The position numbers and the translations under genes are program-made. Below, piece by piece: positions 60,029 to 64,000 of a stretch of DNA of 64,000 nucleotides. This DNA comes from Roseibium sediminicola (GTDB lineage Bacteria; Pseudomonadota; Alphaproteobacteria; Rhizobiales; Stappiaceae): positions 1 through 64,000 of the forward strand of contig NZ_JALNMJ010000019.1 in the NCBI RefSeq assembly GCF_023156505.1, in the 5' to 3' direction. The first letter of the stretch is position 1, and each line of letters opens with the position of its first letter. The notes beneath the pieces were generated by a model that saw nothing but the letters and a program-made list of their open reading frames with translations, made no database searches and was not told the DNA's origin.

Positions 60029-61564
60029 TCAGAGGTAATCGGACAGGGTCAGGTTGAAGACGATCGACGACGCCCGGTAAGACACCTCGATATTCGTCTG
60101 CAATTGCAGGATCTCGGCGGCAATCTGGTCCTGATCGATCCCTTCGATCTCGTCGATCGTGCCCTCATAGGTGTTTTTCATCTGGACGTGGCGGTCTTCC
60201 GTCAGGGACACGGTCCGATGTGTAATCGCAATATCCGTTGCGATGTCGACAATGCCCGATTGTTCGACACCAGGGGGATGCAGCGTCGATCTGAGATTGG
60301 CCGACAATGCGTTGTAATACTCCTCGTCGGTCTGGGTGCCGCCGGAGAAATCCGCCGCCACAAAGGCGGCCAGGGACTGAACAAGCTCACGAAGAGCTGT
60401 CTCGTTTGCGCGCACGCCGTAATTGACGGTCAGGTTGCCGTCGATCACGGCGTTCTTGTCATCGCGCGGGTCGGTGACGCTGTCATTGCGGCCCGTGTAC
60501 CATTCCACGGTCGTCGAGCCGCCGGCTGTCAGGGCGGTCGCCGTATCAAATGGCGGCCCGTCGATGCGTTGCGGTTCCTCGCCGCCAAAGGTGGTGAAAA
60601 ACTCTTCCGCCGCCCACTCATCCGAAACGGCGCGCAAGGTTGTCTGTGCCTGGTTTTCGATTTCCGCCTCGAGTGCGTCCCGCAGGTTCTGGGCGGTTTC
60701 TTCCAGATCCGCTCCGATCGCGAAAGTTCCCTCTTCTTCCCCGGTTGCCGAAGCCGTGAATTCGATCGTGATCGTCTCGGTGTGGTCCGGCGGCAGGGTC
60801 AGATCCAGAGATATCGTTTCGCCCAGTTCGGGTTGTCCGGTGAACTGGACGTCGAAACTGTCAGGGTCTGCCGCCAAAGGCCCCGTCACGGTGACATTGG
60901 TCAGTGTCGAGGTAACGGCCGAGATGTCGAAACCGAAATCGTGTGCACCGTCCTCGGAGATCGTGAAGGTCGAATCCGTCGGAATGGCGCCAGCATAGTT
61001 GGTCACAAGCGCGGACGTGTCCAAACGGCCGTTTTCATTTGTGCCCAGGTTGGCGGCGGCAAACTCGCTCAAATACGTGCGCAAGCCGTCCCGCCCGGTT
61101 GTCCCATCCAGAATGGCCTCCATCGTCGCGACCGGATCGTTGACGGCATCGGTGCCGCCAAACACATAATAGCCGGCAACTTCCGTGTTCAGGATGTTGA
61201 TGGCTTCGTTGAGGAGAAGCTCCGCGCGGGATTGGGTCTGTGTCTGGCCGTCATTCTGAAGGATGAAATCGTTGGTGTCGAGCGCGGACTTGGAATCCTG
61301 GCGGATATCCTCCAGCCGGTCGAGGGCCATCGTGCCCGTCTGCAGATGCAGATTGGAAATCGTGATGGTCTGTTGATAGGTCTCGATCATGCTGACCTTC
61401 TGGGTCAGCTGAATGTCGAGCAAACGCCGGTCGCCGACATCGCCATAGGTCGTTCCGACTTTGCCGCGGGCAAGCTGCGTGGTCTTTTGCGCCAGCGTGT
61501 CGTTGAGTTCTCCCAACTGTTGGATCAGATAGGTCCGTGAAGTGGTAACGGTCGAGACAGCCAT
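60029..61564 (-). CDS. flgL: Hook-filament junction protein FlgL
   Basis: This 511-residue junction protein has flagellin-like terminal helices (STVTTSRTYLIQQLGELNDT, LDIQLTQKVSMIETYQQTIT, NLHLQTGTMALDRLEDIRQD; C-terminal TIDEIEGIDQDQIAAEILQL, QTNIEVSYRASSIVFNLTLS) and an AGYYVFGGTDAVNDPV segment typical of FlgL. It is longer than enteric FlgL (about 320) because of the beta-rich middle. It follows flgK by 14 nt on the minus strand. Confidence 0.9.
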   Translation of the reverse strand: MAVSTVTTSRTYLIQQLGELNDTLAQKTTQLARGKVGTTYGDVGDRRLLDIQLTQKVSMIETYQQTITISNLHLQTGTMALDRLEDIRQDSKSALDTNDFILQNDGQTQTQSRAELLLNEAINILNTEVAGYYVFGGTDAVNDPVATMEAILDGTTGRDGLRTYLSEFAAANLGTNENGRLDTSALVTNYAGAIPTDSTFTISEDGAHDFGFDISAVTSTLTNVTVTGPLAADPDSFDVQFTGQPELGETISLDLTLPPDHTETITIEFTASATGEEEGTFAIGADLEETAQNLRDALEAEIENQAQTTLRAVSDEWAAEEFFTTFGGEEPQRIDGPPFDTATALTAGGSTTVEWYTGRNDSVTDPRDDKNAVIDGNLTVNYGVRANETALRELVQSLAAFVAADFSGGTQTDEEYYNALSANLRSTLHPPGVEQSGIVDIATDIAITHRTVSLTEDRHVQMKNTYEGTIDEIEGIDQDQIAAEILQLQTNIEVSYRASSIVFNLTLSDYL

Positions 61565-61578
61565 AACTCACCTATCCC

Positions 61579-63432
61579 CTATACGATGTTCAGAAGCTCG
61601 TCGAAGAGCTCCTTGATGGTCTGCATCACGCGCGCATTGGCCGCGTAGGCATTTTCCAGCTGCACCATGAAGGCGAGTTCGGTGTCGAGATCGACCGCGT
61701 AACTCTCTTCGTAGCGGATCGCCAGGTTCATGGTCAGGGCCTCTTTGGAATCAGCGTAGGTTGCCGCGTCCTCGGCCTGGTTTCCCTGGAAGGCCACGGT
61801 CTGGTTGACATAGTCGATAACGCTGCCTTGAAACGGCGTCGAGGAACTGCCGATACCGGCCCCCGGGTCGAAATAGATTGTCGAAGACGTCAGTGCTTCC
61901 GAAAGATATTGAGCGCGCGCCGGGTCGTTGGCGGTGTTGGCCGTCGGCGTGGTCTGGTAATTCACGAGAAGCGCGCTGTCCGCCAGAAGGTCCGGATTGA
62001 CGGCGATCGCGTTGGCATAGCCAACCCTTTGGCCGCCATCCTCCAGCGCATCGGAAAACAGCTCCGGCGCATCCCGGCTGTCAACGAAGATCGCCAGGCC
62101 AAGCCCCTGATCGGTGCTGCCTGTTACAGTGACATCCGCCGTCAGGCTCTCAATCGTGGTCGGCCCTGTGTTGTCGCCTAGGACACGCAGTTCATCGGAG
62201 CCGTTGTTGCTGACCTGCAGGCCCGTACCGCCAAGCGCCGCAATGATGTTTGTGATGATTGTTGCCGGCGTTCCACTTGAGATATCAATCCCGTAGACGG
62301 TGTCATTTGGATTAGCTGTCGCGGAATCAACCAGAGGCAGAAGGGTTGCGTCATCAACTCCGACCAGTGTCACCGTCTGGGCGACGCCGCCCGTGTCGGT
62401 ATATTCGACCGTAATGGTGTTGCCGGACTGCAGCGCAGAGACATCGAGATCGAAACCGTCGTCGAGGCCGACCGTTACCGCGGTGCTTTCGACGGTCACG
62501 TTGGAAAAGGCCAACGAGATTTCGGCAGCGATCGTATCCAGCTGTGTCTGGGCTTCGGTCAGAATATCGTCGCGCAGTTCCGCAGTCGCCACCATGGATC
62601 CCGACCGGGACCCGGCAATCAGATCATAGGTCGTGCCGCCGGGCGTCGTGACGGTCACCGAGTTACCGCTTTGCCCTGGCTGAAGCGAATGCGAAGACGA
62701 GAAGCTCAGGGTAGATGCCTGGTTGTCGGCGTAAAGCTGCTGTCCATCGGCAGTCTGAATGAACAGCGTGTCGTTCGAGCCCTTGGAGACATTGACGTCC
62801 AGGTAACCTGACAGCTGCTCGATCAGCCGATCGCGCTCGTCTTCCATATCCGCGGTTGAAACACCTGACTGCGTCGCGTCCCGGATCGCCTCGTCGATAT
62901 CTTCGATGCTGCTGAGCAAGCCATTCACGGTGTCGGTCTGGCTCGCCAGAAGGTCGTCGGCTTCCTGACGCAGGTCCGCAATCTGCTCGTAAGAAGCGTT
63001 GAGTTCACGGGCAAACGCATCGGCCACCGCCACCACATCGCTCTGCGCGGCGTAGTTGCCGGGATCGTTGACCAGAACGGCCAGACTGGACGCCAGCTCC
63101 CCTGCCAGTGAAGACAGGCTGCTCTTGTCGCCGATAGTGCCGAAAATATCATCGAGCCGGTCGGTGAATTCCGCGATTTGCTTGGCGTAGTTGGTGTCAG
63201 CCAGAGAATTGAAATAGTCCGCCTGGATCTGCTCATCCAGAATACGGCGAACCTCCGTCGCGTTCATGCCGGCAACGTTGCCCATGCCGTCGAAGTAGAC
63301 GTCGGCGGAGATTGTCTTCTTGGAATAGCCAGCCGTGTCAGCGTTGGCGATGTTGGTCGCGGTGACGTCCAACTGGCGCTGATTATAGGTGATTCCGAAA
63401 ACCGCTGTATTCAAGGCACTTGTCAGACCCAT
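61579..63432 (-). CDS. flgK: Hook-filament junction protein FlgK
   Basis: This 617-residue junction protein has the N-terminal SALNTAVFGITYNQRQLDVT, ATNIANADTAGYSKKTISAD pattern, a helical D0/D1 region, a beta-rich middle (about 270-480) and the C-terminal TELAFMVQLENAYAANARVM, QTIKELFDELLNIV. Order flgE-flgK-flgL on one strand is normal for the class. Confidence 0.93.
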   Translation of the reverse strand: MGLTSALNTAVFGITYNQRQLDVTATNIANADTAGYSKKTISADVYFDGMGNVAGMNATEVRRILDEQIQADYFNSLADTNYAKQIAEFTDRLDDIFGTIGDKSSLSSLAGELASSLAVLVNDPGNYAAQSDVVAVADAFARELNASYEQIADLRQEADDLLASQTDTVNGLLSSIEDIDEAIRDATQSGVSTADMEDERDRLIEQLSGYLDVNVSKGSNDTLFIQTADGQQLYADNQASTLSFSSSHSLQPGQSGNSVTVTTPGGTTYDLIAGSRSGSMVATAELRDDILTEAQTQLDTIAAEISLAFSNVTVESTAVTVGLDDGFDLDVSALQSGNTITVEYTDTGGVAQTVTLVGVDDATLLPLVDSATANPNDTVYGIDISSGTPATIITNIIAALGGTGLQVSNNGSDELRVLGDNTGPTTIESLTADVTVTGSTDQGLGLAIFVDSRDAPELFSDALEDGGQRVGYANAIAVNPDLLADSALLVNYQTTPTANTANDPARAQYLSEALTSSTIYFDPGAGIGSSSTPFQGSVIDYVNQTVAFQGNQAEDAATYADSKEALTMNLAIRYEESYAVDLDTELAFMVQLENAYAANARVMQTIKELFDELLNIV

Positions 63433-63502
63433 AGCGGCTTCTCCTTCCTGTTACGCGACTTGGCCGGGGACCGGCGGCGTTGTCCCGCCGGCCCCGAGCT
63501 CA

Positions 63503-64000
63503 TTACCGGATCATGTTCAGAGCATCGTCGAGCATCTGGTCCGCGGACGTAACGATCTTCGAGTTTGCCGAGTAGGCCTGCTGCGTGATGATCAGCTTGG
63601 AAAACTCGTCGGCGATATCCGCATTCGACAATTCCAGCTTGTTCGACAGGATCTGGCCACCACCGGACAGATCCGGATCCCCCGAGGACGCCGTTGCCGC
63701 GAACGCCGCTCCGTCGACACGCTGCAGGTTCTGCTCTGCCTCGAAGGTTGCCAGCGGAATTTGATAGACCGCACGCTGCTGGTTATTCGAGTAGCTTGCG
63801 ATCACCCGACCGGCATCGTCGACGGCAACGCCGGTCAGCTCACCGGCCGGATAGCCGTCCTGGTCCAGAGAGACGGAGCTTGCTGTCCCGTCCGGGTCGG
63901 AATACTGGGTCAGCGACCCGTTGGCGAAGGAGAATTCGACATTCGAGGCCGTCGTGCTGCCGACCGTCAGGGTCGCGATGTCGAACCCGTCGCTGGTGCC
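63503..64000 (-). CDS. flgE: Flagellar hook protein FlgE, C-terminal part (runs off right edge)
   Basis: The frame is open from the window edge to a TAA at 63503, giving 165 residues that include NVEFSFANGSLTQYSDPDGT, LDQDGYPAGELTGVAVDDAG and RVIASYSNNQQRAVYQIPLA, then LSNADIADEFSKLIITQQAY and SANSKIVTSADQMLDDALNM. These are standard FlgE C-terminal features. The N-terminus is outside the window. It lies 70 nt upstream of flgK. Confidence 0.92.
   Translation of the reverse strand, partial: GTSDGFDIATLTVGSTTASNVEFSFANGSLTQYSDPDGTASSVSLDQDGYPAGELTGVAVDDAGRVIASYSNNQQRAVYQIPLATFEAEQNLQRVDGAAFAATASSGDPDLSGGGQILSNKLELSNADIADEFSKLIITQQAYSANSKIVTSADQMLDDALNMIR

Noticed and set aside
60005-61540. Long plus-strand open frame opposite flgL
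   Set aside because: It starts inside the bidirectional terminator region, lacks any family resemblance, and flgL on the other strand is certain.

Overview
The window looks like chromosome of a marine-type alphaproteobacterium of the Hyphomicrobiales, closest in style to the Stappiaceae (Roseibium, Labrenzia, Stappia). This placement is an inference from GC-rich codon use and a flagellar gene set typical of that class: CckA, FliX, FlbT, FlaF, a MotE-like protein, DksA without zinc cysteines, and CtrA-type boxes. No rRNA, tRNA, CRISPR array, prophage or complete insertion sequence was found. The left edge holds the start of an IS5-type transposase and the right edge cuts the hook gene flgE.

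Region 1 (1-22.3 kb) is metabolic and accessory. It holds a 3-hydroxybutyrate dehydrogenase/acyl-CoA ligase pair; a PAS-LuxR regulator next to a Cds1-type cysteine desulfhydrase-like enzyme, with a 24-bp palindrome in front; a Tae4-like amidase overlapping a membrane-anchored candidate immunity protein; a PAS-GGDEF diguanylate cyclase; a DUF1287 protein; a trypsin-like protease; an MttB-like methyltransferase with an enolase-superfamily enzyme and a divergent LysR gene; a five-gene CoA operon (dehydrogenase, class III CoA transferase, MaoC-type hydratase, CitE-type lyase, alpha/beta hydrolase) with a divergent LysR gene, which fits mesaconate/methylsuccinate-type C5 dicarboxylate breakdown to acetyl-CoA and pyruvate; and a rhodanese-ChrB-like protein with a chromate transporter.

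Region 2 (22.6-44.2 kb) starts with cckA, then flgB-flgC-fliE-fliQ-fliR-flhB on the minus strand, fliO-fliP on the plus strand, a DUF2336 gene, a 1441-residue AMIN/TPR-like periplasmic protein, and motE-DUF6468-fliM-fliL on the minus strand, divergent from flgF-flgG-flgA-flgH.

Region 3 (44.3-49.8 kb) is an accessory island inside the flagellar locus: a MITE-like element, a quinone reductase, a decayed lytic transglycosylase gene, a dienelactone-hydrolase-like protein, cpdB and dksA.

Region 4 (49.9-64 kb) resumes flagellar genes: fliX divergent from flgI-flgJ(N)-flgN-like, flaG-like, three flagellin genes, flbT-flaF, then flgL, flgK and flgE on the minus strand.

The main regulatory observation is a repeated dyad GGCAA-N3-TTGCC, found four times and only noticed in flagellar promoter gaps. 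It sits beside CtrA-type TTAA-N7-TTAA boxes and sigma-54-like elements, suggesting a Caulobacter-like CtrA to FlbD/FliX/sigma-54 cascade. The gaps in the metabolic part carry at least eight palindromic or terminal-inverted-repeat elements. fliF, fliG, fliN, fliI, flhA, fliK, flgD, motA/motB and flbD are not in the window.
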